Assembly: GCF_014281055.1 (NCBI RefSeq)
Contig: NZ_JACRSE010000003.1
Coordinates: 310,001-374,000 of the forward strand
DNA length: 64,000 nucleotides
Direction: 5' to 3'
DNA from: Fluviispira vulneris
Lineage (GTDB): Bacteria; Bdellovibrionota_B; Oligoflexia; Silvanigrellales; Silvanigrellaceae
In this document: positions 36,025 to 46,204 of the stretch, piece after piece
Layout: each line of letters starts with the position of its first letter
Position numbering within the stretch: the first letter of the stretch is position 1
Made by a program: the position numbers and the translations under genes
The notes under the pieces: model-generated
What the model saw: the letters and a program-made list of their open reading frames with translations, nothing else
What the model was told of the DNA's origin: nothing
The model's database searches: none

Positions 36025-36464
36025 TAGAAGGTGTAACTGGACTCAAACCAGCCGATTTTAAGCAAGTGAGAAGGTTTGCGGTTCAATTTGCTTATCAGCA
36101 AGATGTAAATCAACAATATGTTATGCAAAAAAGTGTTTTAGAACAGTTTATTAAACAATCTGAAGTGTCTGAGAATCAAAGAGCTTTTTTGCGTTCTTTA
36201 TTAGCGGCTGTATTTGAGAAAAGCAAAATAGTCGATGATTTAATCGAAAAAAATGCAAAAAATTGGAAAATTTCGCGCATTGCTCGAGTTGATTTAGCGG
36301 TTCTTAGAATTGCAACAGTTGAGCTTTTAGAGCGAACCGATACAGATATTGGAGTTGTTATTTCTGAAGCAGCTTCTATTGCGCAAGAATATGGCTCTTC
36401 AAACTCAGCTTCATTTGTAAACGGTATTCTCGATGCGATTGCTAAAACTGTACGTTCTGCTTGA
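36021..36464 (+). CDS. nusB: transcription antitermination factor NusB
   Basis: Binds boxA RNA with NusE (S10) to prevent premature termination in rRNA operons. 147 residues, all-helical; RRFAVQFAYQQD and the second-half segment IARVDLAVLRIATVELL then GVVISEAASIAQEYG followed by FVNGILDAIAK are canonical NusB. The start codon overlaps the ribH stop (ATGA), so the two are translationally coupled. Confidence 0.95.
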   Translation: MIEGVTGLKPADFKQVRRFAVQFAYQQDVNQQYVMQKSVLEQFIKQSEVSENQRAFLRSLLAAVFEKSKIVDDLIEKNAKNWKISRIARVDLAVLRIATVELLERTDTDIGVVISEAASIAQEYGSSNSASFVNGILDAIAKTVRSA

Positions 36465-36500
36465 TTGAATATTTATTAATCAAAAAGGCGAATAATTGAA

Positions 36501-37241
36501 ATGAGAGAAATTTACCTCCTAGAAAATATCGAAGCCTGTGCACGATTTATTTCTGAGCGTGTTGCTCAAGGATATTCTTTAGAGACTTTTTTAGGTATCG
36601 GCACATTTTCTAGTCAAGTTTTAAAAGATCAAAAAAAAGGTATTTTTATTCAAGCAAGTCCAGCTTTTCTTGAGAAAGAATTATCTGAAAGTGTTATTCT
36701 AGGTCATTTCTCAGTTTTTGAACAAGAATCACTTTTATTACAAGTAAACGAAGAAGGCCATAAATCATTACCTATTTCGAGATGGTTTCTCGTTGGTCAA
36801 CATCTAAGCTTATTTTCCTCTCCTCGTATCGATGTGCTTAGATATTTGCCACTTAAAGAACTTATGGGAGTCAGAACTCCTGAAGAGTTTATGCAAGTTT
36901 ATTTAAGTTATTTATTTCCAAATATTCAAGAAGTCAGAGCTCAATCTATTTTGTTTCTCTTTGATATAAAAATGCTTTGCGATTATATTCGTTCATTTTT
37001 TATGTGGCTTATAGATAAATATGAATTAGTAGGTTTGAAAGAGTCTATATTAAATTATTCAGAAATGGATTTACAAAAAAAAGTAACGGAAGAATTTCTT
37101 TGGTTCCTAGCAGATTCAGCATTACACCCTTGCATTGGGGTTTTTCCATCTACCCAAAAATGTTTTGATTTTCTTATCCACTCCGCTCGTGTTTTAAGAA
37201 AACAAGGTAATTTAACTGAAGAGACTTTATTCAAGTTTTAA
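36501..37241 (+). CDS. hypothetical 246-residue soluble protein
   Basis: Not recognised. No signal peptide or membrane helix. A Leu/Phe/Ser-rich globular protein in which the N-terminus (EIYLLENIEACARFISERV) and middle are predicted alpha/beta. It lies 36 nt after nusB in the same direction, and 20 nt before the PilZ gene start, so it may be part of one transcript. AAGGCG 12 nt upstream is a modest ribosome site. I saw no catalytic motif. Confidence 0.6.
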   Translation: MREIYLLENIEACARFISERVAQGYSLETFLGIGTFSSQVLKDQKKGIFIQASPAFLEKELSESVILGHFSVFEQESLLLQVNEEGHKSLPISRWFLVGQHLSLFSSPRIDVLRYLPLKELMGVRTPEEFMQVYLSYLFPNIQEVRAQSILFLFDIKMLCDYIRSFFMWLIDKYELVGLKESILNYSEMDLQKKVTEEFLWFLADSALHPCIGVFPSTQKCFDFLIHSARVLRKQGNLTEETLFKF

Positions 37242-37261
37242 TTTTATCATAGGTGATAAAT

Positions 37262-37654
37262 ATGGTAAAAAAAAGTTATGAAAAAAGAAAAAGTAAGAGA
37301 CATGATATAAACTTTATAATATCAATTTTTCAAAATAAAAAGCCTATAGCTCTCCACAATTCAGTTAAAGATTTTTCTTTAAATGGTTGTGCAATATATA
37401 TTTCTAATAATCATAGTTTTCAAGTCAATGACGTTGTAGAGTTGCATGTTGAAGAAAATTTTCTTAAAAAAAATCTAGAAATTAATATTGAACCAATTAT
37501 TGGTGTTATTAAATATTTGGATAAAGAAAATATATTTTATGCAGGGATTGAGTTTAAAAATCTTAGTGAAAATAATGTAAAAGTAATAAAATATATTATC
37601 GAAAATGGAGTGATTTTAAAAAAGTTCCCTCAGACTTGGCAGCTTTCTAAATAA
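37262..37654 (+). CDS. PilZ-domain protein
   Basis: Binds cyclic di-GMP in the canonical family. 130 residues from the ATG at 37262, with AGGTGA 5 nt upstream; the longer GTG start at 37253 lacks a site. The c-di-GMP motifs are visible: the Arg-rich switch KRKSKRHD (RxxxR near residues 8-12) and DFSLNGCAI (D/NxSxxG). A beta-barrel with a short C-terminal helix follows. A single-domain PilZ adaptor; the target is unknown. Confidence 0.85.
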   Translation: MVKKSYEKRKSKRHDINFIISIFQNKKPIALHNSVKDFSLNGCAIYISNNHSFQVNDVVELHVEENFLKKNLEINIEPIIGVIKYLDKENIFYAGIEFKNLSENNVKVIKYIIENGVILKKFPQTWQLSK

Positions 37655-37661
37655 CTTTTTT

Positions 37662-40526
37662 TTATATATTATATACTTCTATGCTGTCTTCGTCATTCGA
37701 CTCGATCTCAGTATCATCCGAAGGAGCTTTTAGTAATTGTAAAAGATCATCACGTGAAAGATGTTTAAAGACTTCTTCATCTTGTTCAACAAATCTTTCA
37801 AAAATCATCCTTTTCCTACTGATAATGTCATCAATTCTTTCTTCTAATGTTCCCCTTGTGACAAGTTTATAAACTTGAACATTCCTTATCTGGCCAATGC
37901 GGTGAATTCTATCGGTAGCTTGATTTTCTTTTGCAGCATTCCACCATCTGTCAAAGTGAATAACAACACTTGCTGAAGTTAAATCTATCCCTGTTCCACC
38001 AGCTAATAATGAACCAATAAATACTTTTACATCTTTATTTTCTTGAAATTCTTTAACAATACTCCCTCTATTGACAGATTGTCCTGTTAAAATCACATGC
38101 TGAATTCCTTGAGCATTCAGTCTTTCAGAAAGTTTAGTAACCATTTTTGCATATTGGGAAAATACGACTACTTTTTGATTACTTTCAAGAGCTTCTCCTA
38201 GCAATTCATCAAATACTTTTAACTTACCACTGCCTAACTGTGAATATCTTGGATCAATGATAGAGGGATCATCACAAATTTGTTTTAAAAGACTTATTAA
38301 GCTGAATATATGGATATATGGAACAGGGCTTTTTTCATTTTGTAAATCATCGATTAATTTTTTTCCTTTTAAATTTAACACTTCATTATAGAGCTTTTTT
38401 TGTGCTAAATTTAAATGACAATAGCGAATATCTTCAACTTTATCTGGAAGATCAGTAAGTACATCAAGTTTATTTCTACGCATTTTAAAAGGATGAATCA
38501 GTCGATGCAATTCAATATCTGCGATTGGATTATGAATTTCATCATTTGACATATATTTCTTTTTAAATTCACTATCACTGCCTAAATAACTTGGAGCTAT
38601 ATAATCGAATAAGTTTTTAAGTTCCATTAAATCATTTTCAAGCGGTGTCCCTGTCAAACATAGGCGCATATTGCTTTCAATTTTGCAAGCTGCTTTGTAT
38701 GTTCGCGTGCTTTGATTTTTTACTAAATGAGCTTCATCCAAAATAACTAAATTCCATTTTTTTTGCATTATCAGTTGAATATCTCTTAATAGGATTCCGT
38801 AACTTGTTACAAAAACAAAATGACCTTTTATATTTTTTTGTAAATCCATTAAATAGTTTTTTCGCAGAGATCCATGATAACAGATGCATTTAACTTTCGG
38901 AATATACTTACTCATTTTATCAAGCCAATGGTCGATCACACTGGTCGGGCACACTACTAAAGATATCGAAAAATCATCGCGTTTAGCAATACTTGATATG
39001 AGTCCCATCGCTTGGTGCGTTTTACCGAGTCCCATTTCATCTGCAAGAAGTCCACCAAGTTGGTTGCTATAAAGCCACCAAAGCCATTTTAATCCATCTT
39101 CTTGATATGGGCGTAAATTAAGTTGTGTTTCTTTTAAAGATGGTAAAGATAATTTTTCTCTTGAAATAAGACCTGCACGAATTTTATTAATAATATCCGC
39201 TTTGCCTTTGACTTTGCTTTCTGTGCCAAATTGTTCATGAAAACGTATGAATTCAAGAGTTGAAAGTTTAATTTGTCCATCTTGCTGGATTTTGTTTTGT
39301 AGCCAGTCAAACTCAGCGTTAATCTTAACAAATCCTTTTTCTGTTTGCAGATACTGTTTACCTTCGGCGCGAGCTCTTAATATTTGCAAGAGTGTACCTG
39401 AAGTATTTCCATCTATTTTATCTTCAGCTTTAGAATTAAATTTAGCATCGATTAAAATAGCTCCATCTAAATCTTTATTTAGAGTGAATTCAGGAATAAT
39501 AGTTTTATTAAAAACTTTAACTTTTGAAAGATTATTATGTAAAACAACTTCAGCAGTTTCTTTAAGACGTGTAAATTCACTTTCAATCAAAGTTGCTGCT
39601 GTATCTCCTTCTACAATTCCAGATTTAGGATATTCTTGCCAACGTGAAATCTGAGTTGCATTCATTTTGTCGACAAAAGGAATATAACCGATTTTAGCAT
39701 AAAATATTCCATGTTTTCCAACATGTGATGTTTGTAGATCGCTTAATACAATTTTTTTAATTGAATTATTATTTTTAAAAATATTTATATTTTTTTGAAT
39801 TAAAAAACCGGAGTTTTTATGATTTTTAATATCAAAATATCTTTTTGCCGTTACACCATGGTCAATGAGTTTAAGAACGCTTTTAGTCGCTTTTTCGTAT
39901 TGGTTGGTATTGAATAATAGTTTGCAAGTGTCATCAATTCCAAAACGATAATTTAATTTTTTTGAAGCATCCAGCTTAACAAGAACATTTAACCACGGTT
40001 CTTCTTTGTCTAAATCAATAGAAATAATTTCCAAAACGTTGGAAGTAAAAATATTTTCAAAACTATTGCTTTCTAATGTTTGCTTAGCATCATTTATTAT
40101 TTCCCATTTCTCTTGGGCATTGAATGTGCTCGTTTTATTTTCATCTGTTTGGGTAAGTCTTGGTTTGCTGGCTGTGCTATTTAAATAAAGTTCAGAACCA
40201 CCTGTACCTAAATTAAATTTCTGTAAATAAAGAGCTTTTTCTTGATCTAAGTAAATACAAAATGCAGCAATATGTGCGCATTTCTCAGCTCTTCTTCTAT
40301 TTGCTTGACAAGTACATTCCATCCATTGAACAAATTTTCCATGCGCATGAATTTTCATCCGCACTTCATAATTTTCACCAATACCTGCCTTAACTTTTCC
40401 GCTTAAAAGCTCTCCGTAGGAGTTGAAATTATAAACTCCACCAGATCTATAAATTGAAATTCCATTTTGCCAATTGTTAGCAAGGAATTGTGGGAAAACA
40501 AAATCAATAAACGAATGAGAAGTCAT
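37662..40526 (-). CDS. SWIM-domain SNF2 helicase
   Basis: A 954-residue DNA/chromatin-type ATPase. The N-terminal SWIM zinc finger is CTCQANRRRAEKCAHIA (CxC...CxH). The SNF2 ATPase core has motif I DEMGLGKTH, motif II LDEAH, motif III LTGTPLENDLMEL, then helicase C motifs SQYAKM, SLLAGGTGIDL and QATDRIHRIGQ. It resembles bacterial SNF2/RapA-related proteins rather than UvrB or RecQ. It may remodel RNA polymerase or nucleoprotein complexes; the role is unknown. Ends 7 nt from the PilZ gene (convergent). Confidence 0.88.
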   Translation of the reverse strand: MTSHSFIDFVFPQFLANNWQNGISIYRSGGVYNFNSYGELLSGKVKAGIGENYEVRMKIHAHGKFVQWMECTCQANRRRAEKCAHIAAFCIYLDQEKALYLQKFNLGTGGSELYLNSTASKPRLTQTDENKTSTFNAQEKWEIINDAKQTLESNSFENIFTSNVLEIISIDLDKEEPWLNVLVKLDASKKLNYRFGIDDTCKLLFNTNQYEKATKSVLKLIDHGVTAKRYFDIKNHKNSGFLIQKNINIFKNNNSIKKIVLSDLQTSHVGKHGIFYAKIGYIPFVDKMNATQISRWQEYPKSGIVEGDTAATLIESEFTRLKETAEVVLHNNLSKVKVFNKTIIPEFTLNKDLDGAILIDAKFNSKAEDKIDGNTSGTLLQILRARAEGKQYLQTEKGFVKINAEFDWLQNKIQQDGQIKLSTLEFIRFHEQFGTESKVKGKADIINKIRAGLISREKLSLPSLKETQLNLRPYQEDGLKWLWWLYSNQLGGLLADEMGLGKTHQAMGLISSIAKRDDFSISLVVCPTSVIDHWLDKMSKYIPKVKCICYHGSLRKNYLMDLQKNIKGHFVFVTSYGILLRDIQLIMQKKWNLVILDEAHLVKNQSTRTYKAACKIESNMRLCLTGTPLENDLMELKNLFDYIAPSYLGSDSEFKKKYMSNDEIHNPIADIELHRLIHPFKMRRNKLDVLTDLPDKVEDIRYCHLNLAQKKLYNEVLNLKGKKLIDDLQNEKSPVPYIHIFSLISLLKQICDDPSIIDPRYSQLGSGKLKVFDELLGEALESNQKVVVFSQYAKMVTKLSERLNAQGIQHVILTGQSVNRGSIVKEFQENKDVKVFIGSLLAGGTGIDLTSASVVIHFDRWWNAAKENQATDRIHRIGQIRNVQVYKLVTRGTLEERIDDIISRKRMIFERFVEQDEEVFKHLSRDDLLQLLKAPSDDTEIESNDEDSIEVYNI

Positions 40527-40605
40527 TTTTATTCTGTCTAAATTTTTGCTTTTAGTAAATAATTTACTAAAAACATATGGTGATAATAGGAATTAGAGTA
40601 GCGAA

Positions 40606-42147
40606 TTAATTACTGCGACTCGCTACTCGACTGTCATTTTTTTCAAACTTTAAGTAGTCTGCAAGAGTTGTTTGAGCAACTGAACTTGCTCTGACGACCC
40701 AATTTTGTGGGCTTGCCACCACAGTTCCAATAGCTATGCTATTCGGAGAGTTGAGTGGAGCAATACCACTAAACCAAGTGTAAAGAACATCTCTATTTTC
40801 TGGATCGAGCAAAGTTCCTGTTTTACCGCCAATTTCATTAGCGTCAGCTCGAGTTCCTGCCTTATGAAAAGTTCTACGGCTTGTACCCGATGATATTGTT
40901 GCTAACATCAAGGTTTCTATTTTTAAAGCAGTTTGTTGAGAGATTATTCGTCCGATTTGCATAGGTTTTGCTCTGTAAACTTCCTTTCCGTCTGAATTGT
41001 AAGCAGCCTCTACTAAATAAGGTGCCATCATTATACCATGATTATTAACAGTTGCAGAAAGAAGAGCCGCATGTACTGGGTTTAATTTCGTTGCGCCAAA
41101 TCCTGCACCGGCTTCAGCCACCTCCTGAGGAGTTGCTGTATCAGGGTCAGGGAGCAAAAACATACTTGTTTGTAGCTTCAAATCACTTGGAATTGGTTTA
41201 TTAAACATAAACTTTTCAGCATATGACTTGAGTGAAGCTAAACCTACTTCATAAAGTGCTAAGCGGGCGAAAGCAGTATTACAGCTTGAGCCAAAAGCTT
41301 TAGCAAAAGTCATTTTTTGTTTGTCTCGAGATGGATCCGCTAGCCAATTGCCATTTCTGAGATTACCGCAACCTCCTCGAAATGAAATTTCATCATATGG
41401 ATTTAAATTTCTTTTTTCTATGGCGGCAGATGCTGTGATAATTTTCATTAAACTTGCTGCAGGGGCACGCGAACTGACTGAAACACTGGCATTTCTGTTT
41501 CCGCCATTTTGCGAAAGAGCAAGGATCTTTCCTGATTTAGGATCAATAATAGCTGTTGAACCATTTATAATTCTAGATTGACTTAAGTACTTTTCTGAAG
41601 CGTCTTGCAGTTGAGGGTCGATCGTTAATTCCAATTTATAATTTTTATAATATGAATAAATTTTTCCATTTTTTAAAAACATTTTATTTGAGATTTCAGG
41701 CCATTCAACTTGACCAAACGGTGTGTTCAATGGTGTTCCGTTATTATTTAATGATTCTCTTGGATCAGTGTAAGCCTTTACTTTAACAGTGTTTGGATTT
41801 AATTTTTTAGCATTAATTAAGTATGAGCTAGAATACGCAGAAAAAAGCACGGGTTGAGCTGTGACATAATTAGTTTTTAAATCATTTTTCCCGTAACGTT
41901 CATAATTGCTTGCTTTGTATCTTGATTTTGTATTCTGTCTAGATGCTTTTTTGTATTTGAATTTATTCTGATTAACTTTTTGTTTATTTAATTTCTTAAC
42001 TTTGGCTAAATTTGCGACAGATTTTTGAGATATTGAATTGATATTCGCATTTTTCACTTGCGCATGTATTGGTGCAGAGAAAAAAAATAAAGAAACAATA
42101 AGAGAATGAAGAGGCTTTTTTATAATATTAGAAAAAGAAAAATCCAT
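40606..42147 (-). CDS. secreted penicillin-binding transpeptidase
   Basis: A 513-residue protein with a signal peptide (LHSLIVSLFFFSAPIHAQ), a basic Lys/Asn-rich stretch (about 35-90) and a transpeptidase domain. The active-site motifs are present: SLMK (S232-K235, in RAPAASLMKIITASA), SCN (GSSCNTAF) and KTG (GGKTGTLLD). It resembles class B PBPs of the MrcB/PBP2 transpeptidase family without a glycosyltransferase domain. It should cross-link peptidoglycan in the periplasm. GAGGA precedes the ATG. Class B versus D-type (beta-lactamase-like) cannot be fully separated from sequence reading. Confidence 0.85.
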   Translation of the reverse strand: MDFSFSNIIKKPLHSLIVSLFFFSAPIHAQVKNANINSISQKSVANLAKVKKLNKQKVNQNKFKYKKASRQNTKSRYKASNYERYGKNDLKTNYVTAQPVLFSAYSSSYLINAKKLNPNTVKVKAYTDPRESLNNNGTPLNTPFGQVEWPEISNKMFLKNGKIYSYYKNYKLELTIDPQLQDASEKYLSQSRIINGSTAIIDPKSGKILALSQNGGNRNASVSVSSRAPAASLMKIITASAAIEKRNLNPYDEISFRGGCGNLRNGNWLADPSRDKQKMTFAKAFGSSCNTAFARLALYEVGLASLKSYAEKFMFNKPIPSDLKLQTSMFLLPDPDTATPQEVAEAGAGFGATKLNPVHAALLSATVNNHGIMMAPYLVEAAYNSDGKEVYRAKPMQIGRIISQQTALKIETLMLATISSGTSRRTFHKAGTRADANEIGGKTGTLLDPENRDVLYTWFSGIAPLNSPNSIAIGTVVASPQNWVVRASSVAQTTLADYLKFEKNDSRVASRSN

Positions 42148-42211
42148 TTTTGTATCCTCAAACTCCGTTTTTTATAGTGTACCATAAACCCGTTTAGTTT
42201 TGTTCAAAGTA

Positions 42212-42895
42212 TTATAGCTTTAAATCTTTTTGGGTTAGGATCCAGCTTTTTAATACCGTGAGCAAAACTTTATTCTGGTACTTTATCGGTATAAATCGTT
42301 CAGATTGAAACTCCCATGAAATTTGCTTTTCAAGATAGTCAATCGCAGTTAAATATCTTGATTTGTTCTCCTCAACAAGACTTTTCGGCAGATTCGAAAA
42401 AATAGAAAGACAAATATAAGTAGCGTTTGGACTGAATTCGTAAATTTTTGTTAAAGCACGCTTACGCAATGATATTATTTCGTTTTTAAAATTATCATCT
42501 GTAACCTTATTATAGCTACCAATAACCACTTTTCCATGGGGTGCTAAACCTTTTTCAATGATTTCCTTTTCTTGGCATTTAAATTGCAAATCATCAAAAT
42601 AAATTGGGACTTCAATAACTTCAATATAAGGGAGGGCTTTAGAATTTACTTTCCATGAAATATAAGCAAAAGGTAATGAATCATAAAGGCCTCTAATTGA
42701 TTCTCCTGTGCTCGGAAAAATAGGATAAAATAGGGGTATATTCATGTCAATATTATCATCACAGTGACATTTTAATTTTCTTTTTTTGACAAGGTTATTA
42801 AGTAATAAATTATCTTTCCAAATATTAGGTAACAGTTTTAGATGAGGCAAAGAGTCAAATAATTTATTTGCGGCAATTCGTACTTCATGAGTCAT
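42212..42895 (-). CDS. hypothetical 227-residue cytoplasmic protein
   Basis: Not recognised. Contains a CHCDDN segment (residues about 43-48) and several Trp, Pro and Lys residues. No signal peptide and no obvious membrane segment. AGGA 7 nt before the ATG. Divergent from the bactofilin gene and downstream of no obvious partner; function unknown. Confidence 0.55.
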   Translation of the reverse strand: MTHEVRIAANKLFDSLPHLKLLPNIWKDNLLLNNLVKKRKLKCHCDDNIDMNIPLFYPIFPSTGESIRGLYDSLPFAYISWKVNSKALPYIEVIEVPIYFDDLQFKCQEKEIIEKGLAPHGKVVIGSYNKVTDDNFKNEIISLRKRALTKIYEFSPNATYICLSIFSNLPKSLVEENKSRYLTAIDYLEKQISWEFQSERFIPIKYQNKVLLTVLKSWILTQKDLKL

Positions 42896-43013
42896 AATGT
42901 TGTCCTATGCCATTTTTGGGCTCGCAGAATTTTCTGCAAATTTATATTTTTAAGATGTCGATTCTATATGTGGTTTCAATATACCTCAATCTTATCATTT
43001 TAGGAGTCAAAAG

Positions 43014-43451
43014 GTGTTTTCAAAAGTGAAAGATGCTAAAGTCTTGTCGTCAGTGCAAGGTATTGAGAATTCTTCAAAAAAATATAAAGGTGTGCCATTT
43101 TCTCTTTTAGGCAGCCAAACATTTTTTCAAGGAAAAGTTATTTTAAAAGGTGAAGCACGTTTGGCAGGGCATGTTGAAGGCACGATTATTTCAGAAGATA
43201 TCTTGATTTTAGAAGAATCAGCTCTGATAAAAGGTGAAATTCATGGTGTCATTGTTGAAATTAGCGGTATTTTTGAAGGCAACCTTTATGCGGCTGACAC
43301 TTTAAGACTCACTTCTTCAGCTCGCGTGGAAGGCGAAATATCTTCCTATAAATTAATAGTTGAAGAAGGTGCTAAATTGCGAGGAAAACTCTCGTGTTTA
43401 GAAGCTCCAAGACACTCAGTTGATGAAATTGTTTTGAGTGTTGTTTCTTAA
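43014..43451 (+). CDS. bactofilin
   Basis: A cytoskeletal polymer-forming protein (DUF583/bactofilin). 145 residues with the repetitive beta-helix pattern GxI..G.v.G.I: LKGEARLAGHVEGTII, LILEESALIKGEIHG, GIFEGNLYAADTLRL, ARVEGEI. These proteins form filaments that localise enzymes or shape the envelope. The GTG start at 43014 has TAGGAG 8 nt upstream. It lies head-to-head with the divergent 227-residue gene. Confidence 0.9.
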   Translation: MFSKVKDAKVLSSVQGIENSSKKYKGVPFSLLGSQTFFQGKVILKGEARLAGHVEGTIISEDILILEESALIKGEIHGVIVEISGIFEGNLYAADTLRLTSSARVEGEISSYKLIVEEGAKLRGKLSCLEAPRHSVDEIVLSVVS

Positions 43452-43507
43452 TAATATGAATGCATGTTTTATTTTTTAATTCCTTTCTCTGCAAAAGGAG
43501 AATGCGG

Positions 43508-44005
43508 TTGAATTCAGATAATGTTGCAGGCAAAGAATCTATTAAAGAACTTTATAATGAAGCTAAGCAGAGAATTAGATTGATATTGAGTATGTTTGGG
43601 CGCTATGAACCTGAAAAAATCAATCCATTACCTGATGATAAATCTTTTGCGGCAATTTCTAATTTAATAAACAGTATTATGAGTTCAGCGCAATTTGAGT
43701 CAGAGAATCAATACCGAAATGCTATTGTTGAAATTTCAAATTGGATGAATTGTGCATTTAATAAAGAGTTTTTAATTAAAAATGAAGCACTTTATCCGAA
43801 TCCTTTGTATGTTGTGAGAAAAGGCGCAGAAATTCTTCATTCATTTTTACATAGAGATTTAAGAAGAAAACAATTTTCTTCTGAAGAAGATGAAATTTAT
43901 AGAAATTATATAACAATGATTTCAAGTTTGCCTGATCCGCGCAATAAAAAACTCGATCAAGAAGATGTGGATGGTATGATTGATAATCTTTTAAAATCAA
44001 GTTAA
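43508..44005 (+). CDS. hypothetical 165-residue protein downstream of bactofilin
   Basis: Not recognised. I prefer the TTG at 43508, because AGGAG (43496-43500) is 7 nt upstream; the ATG at 43502 is too close to that site, and the frame reaches 43460. The product is soluble, helical and rich in Asn, Glu and Lys; no motif. Its position 56 nt after bactofilin suggests a partner of filament or envelope function, but this is only context. Confidence 0.6.
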   Translation: MNSDNVAGKESIKELYNEAKQRIRLILSMFGRYEPEKINPLPDDKSFAAISNLINSIMSSAQFESENQYRNAIVEISNWMNCAFNKEFLIKNEALYPNPLYVVRKGAEILHSFLHRDLRRKQFSSEEDEIYRNYITMISSLPDPRNKKLDQEDVDGMIDNLLKSS

Positions 44006-44093
44006 TTTTCAAGCTGCTTATTGATTCTCAACTGTCTCTTCGTTATTGTCCGTTTTTGACTGGTTTTTATTCAATCGCCAAAACGGAAATTTT

Positions 44094-45035
44094 ATGAAAA
44101 ATATTAAAAATTTTGCATTTTATAGTTGGGCTTTCCTTGTTTTTAATTTTTTTGTTGTTCTAAATGGTGCCTTTGTACGTGCCACGGGTTCAGGAGCGGG
44201 TTGTGGTGAGCATTGGCCACTCTGCAATGGCCAGTTTATACCTGATTTTGCAAAGGTTCATACAATTGTTGAATTTTCCCACAGAACATTGAGCGGGCTT
44301 GCTGGAATAGGCGCAATCGTTTTGCTTGCTTGGTCTTTTAAAGTAACGCAAAAAGGGAGCCCTATTCGAAAGACAGCGTTATGTGCTTTTTGCTTAATGG
44401 TATTCGAAGCCCTATTAGGGGCAGGCCTTGTGCTATTTGGTTTAGTGGCAAATAACTCTTCTGTTTTTAGAGCCTATGTTATGTCTCTGCATTTGATAAG
44501 TACTTTTCTATTGCTCGCTTCAATTGCTTTAACAGCTTATTATTCTTCTGGTTTTGGAGTTGCACAGCTCCGTGGACAAAATAAGAAATTATTTTTTATT
44601 GCTATTGCAATTTTAGGACTATTTTTTATAGGAGTGAGCGGTGCTATCACTGCTTTAGGGGACACTCTCTTCAAACCCAATTATGTTGGTGAAGGGTTAT
44701 TTGCAGAAAATGAAGGGACGACTCACTTTTTAAAATCATTACGAATCTATCATCCTATTTTTGCGGTATTAATTTCATTCTATATCATTGTAATTACTTG
44801 GAACTTTGCTCATAAAAATTCTACAAAAAGAATTAAAAAATTTGCTTACTTTATTACGTTTATTATTGTAGTTCAAATCTTGTGTGGTTTTATTAATATT
44901 GCTTTATTAGCACCTGTGTGGATGCAAATTGTACATTTATTAACGGGTGATATCGTTTGGGTTGCCTGTATCTTATTTTGCAATGAGGTTCTTTCTGAGG
45001 AGAAATTTCTTGAAAAAGTGTTCCGATATTCTTAA
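44094..45035 (+). CDS. ctaA: heme A synthase (COX15/CtaA)
   Basis: Oxidises heme O to heme A for aa3-type cytochrome oxidase. About 313 residues with eight hydrophobic helices. Conserved landmarks are the first-loop [19 protein letters not shown], with a Cys pair and the heme-ligand His in [12 protein letters not shown], and later His residues in [13 protein letters not shown] and QIVHLLTGD. The ATG at 44094 is chosen over the longer frame from 44046, which lacks the consensus N-terminus. Overlaps the next gene's TTG start by 26 nt. Confidence 0.9.
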   Translation: MKNIKNFAFYSWAFLVFNFFVVLNGAFVRATGSGAGCGEHWPLCNGQFIPDFAKVHTIVEFSHRTLSGLAGIGAIVLLAWSFKVTQKGSPIRKTALCAFCLMVFEALLGAGLVLFGLVANNSSVFRAYVMSLHLISTFLLLASIALTAYYSSGFGVAQLRGQNKKLFFIAIAILGLFFIGVSGAITALGDTLFKPNYVGEGLFAENEGTTHFLKSLRIYHPIFAVLISFYIIVITWNFAHKNSTKRIKKFAYFITFIIVVQILCGFINIALLAPVWMQIVHLLTGDIVWVACILFCNEVLSEEKFLEKVFRYS

Positions 45036-46200
45036 GATTTTTATTTTGATTTTGGTTATTTCTCTACCTTCCTTTTCGACTGATTCTTATATTCCATCCC
45101 TTCCGCACATGGTTGAAGACTTAAATACAACTCAACCACTCATACAATTGACACTCAGTTTTTATATGATTGGTTTTGCTATCTCTATGTTAACATGTGG
45201 ATCTTTATCTGATCGTTTTGGGAGAAGACCTATTTTATTAATTGGCCTCTCTTTATTTTTAATAGCTTCGTTTGCATGTGTTTTTGCACAAAATGTTTGG
45301 TTTTTAATTATTGCTCGCTTCTTTCAAGCGCTTGGAGGCTGCTGCGGAATCGTTTTAGGGCGAACAATTGTTCGAGATTCATTTGAGAAAAAGGATCAAG
45401 TCAAAGTATTAACATATATGGCAACAGGTATGGCAATATCACCCGCTATCGCACCAATTATAGGAGGGATTCTTCAAACCTACTTTGGATGGAGATCCTC
45501 ATTTGTATTATTAATTCTATTATCTGCAATAATATTAGCATTAGTATATTTTAAGATCGAAGAAACAAATAAAAATTTAAATCCAAAAGCAACACATCTC
45601 AGAGCATTATTTAAAAACTATAAAGAAATTTTATCAAATAGAACATATCTAGGCTATACTCTAACTATTTCTTTTGCATGGTGTGCGTATTTTTCATTTA
45701 TATCGTCTTCTTCTTTTATTTTCCAAGATATAATAGGTGTGTCATCAGTTCTTTATGGAATCATATTTGCTATGGTCTCTTTAGGATATGTTTTTGGGAC
45801 AATAATGGCGAGAAAATTATCAGCAAAATATCATTTAAATTATGTTCTTAGTTTTGCTACTATCATATGCTTTCTAAGTTCTTTAATGTTAATAATTTTT
45901 GCATTGTTAAATTATGTTTCAGTATTAGCTATTTTGCCTCCTATAATTGTCTTAATGTTTGGTATAGGTATTATTTTTCCATTGACACAGGTTGGCATGA
46001 TGGATCTCTTTCCTAAAATGTTAGGAATTGCTTCTGGTTTATTCTTTTTTATTGAAATCATGTTTGGGGTATTTGCTGGATATATTTCAGGATCGTTTAA
46101 ATCCGACAATCAAATTCCAATGGCGACTGTGATGTTTATATCTTCGACTTTTTTAGTTGTTTTTTATTATCTTTTAATTATGAGAAAAAAAGCCACTTAG
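45010..46200 (+). CDS. Bcr/CflA-type MFS drug transporter
   Basis: A 396-residue MFS protein. TTG start at 45010, with GAGGAG (44997-45002) 7 nt upstream; the open frame starts at 44947 but lies inside ctaA. The first helix and [16 protein letters not shown] match the Bcr/CflA N-terminus (TDMYLPAxP). Motif A is [15 protein letters not shown], and motif C-like [14 protein letters not shown] follows. Family members export drugs, sulfonamides or cysteine. Substrate unknown. Convergent with the OPA antiporter, 4 nt apart. Confidence 0.85.
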   Translation: MKKCSDILKIFILILVISLPSFSTDSYIPSLPHMVEDLNTTQPLIQLTLSFYMIGFAISMLTCGSLSDRFGRRPILLIGLSLFLIASFACVFAQNVWFLIIARFFQALGGCCGIVLGRTIVRDSFEKKDQVKVLTYMATGMAISPAIAPIIGGILQTYFGWRSSFVLLILLSAIILALVYFKIEETNKNLNPKATHLRALFKNYKEILSNRTYLGYTLTISFAWCAYFSFISSSSFIFQDIIGVSSVLYGIIFAMVSLGYVFGTIMARKLSAKYHLNYVLSFATIICFLSSLMLIIFALLNYVSVLAILPPIIVLMFGIGIIFPLTQVGMMDLFPKMLGIASGLFFFIEIMFGVFAGYISGSFKSDNQIPMATVMFISSTFLVVFYYLLIMRKKAT

Positions 46201-46204
46201 TGCG

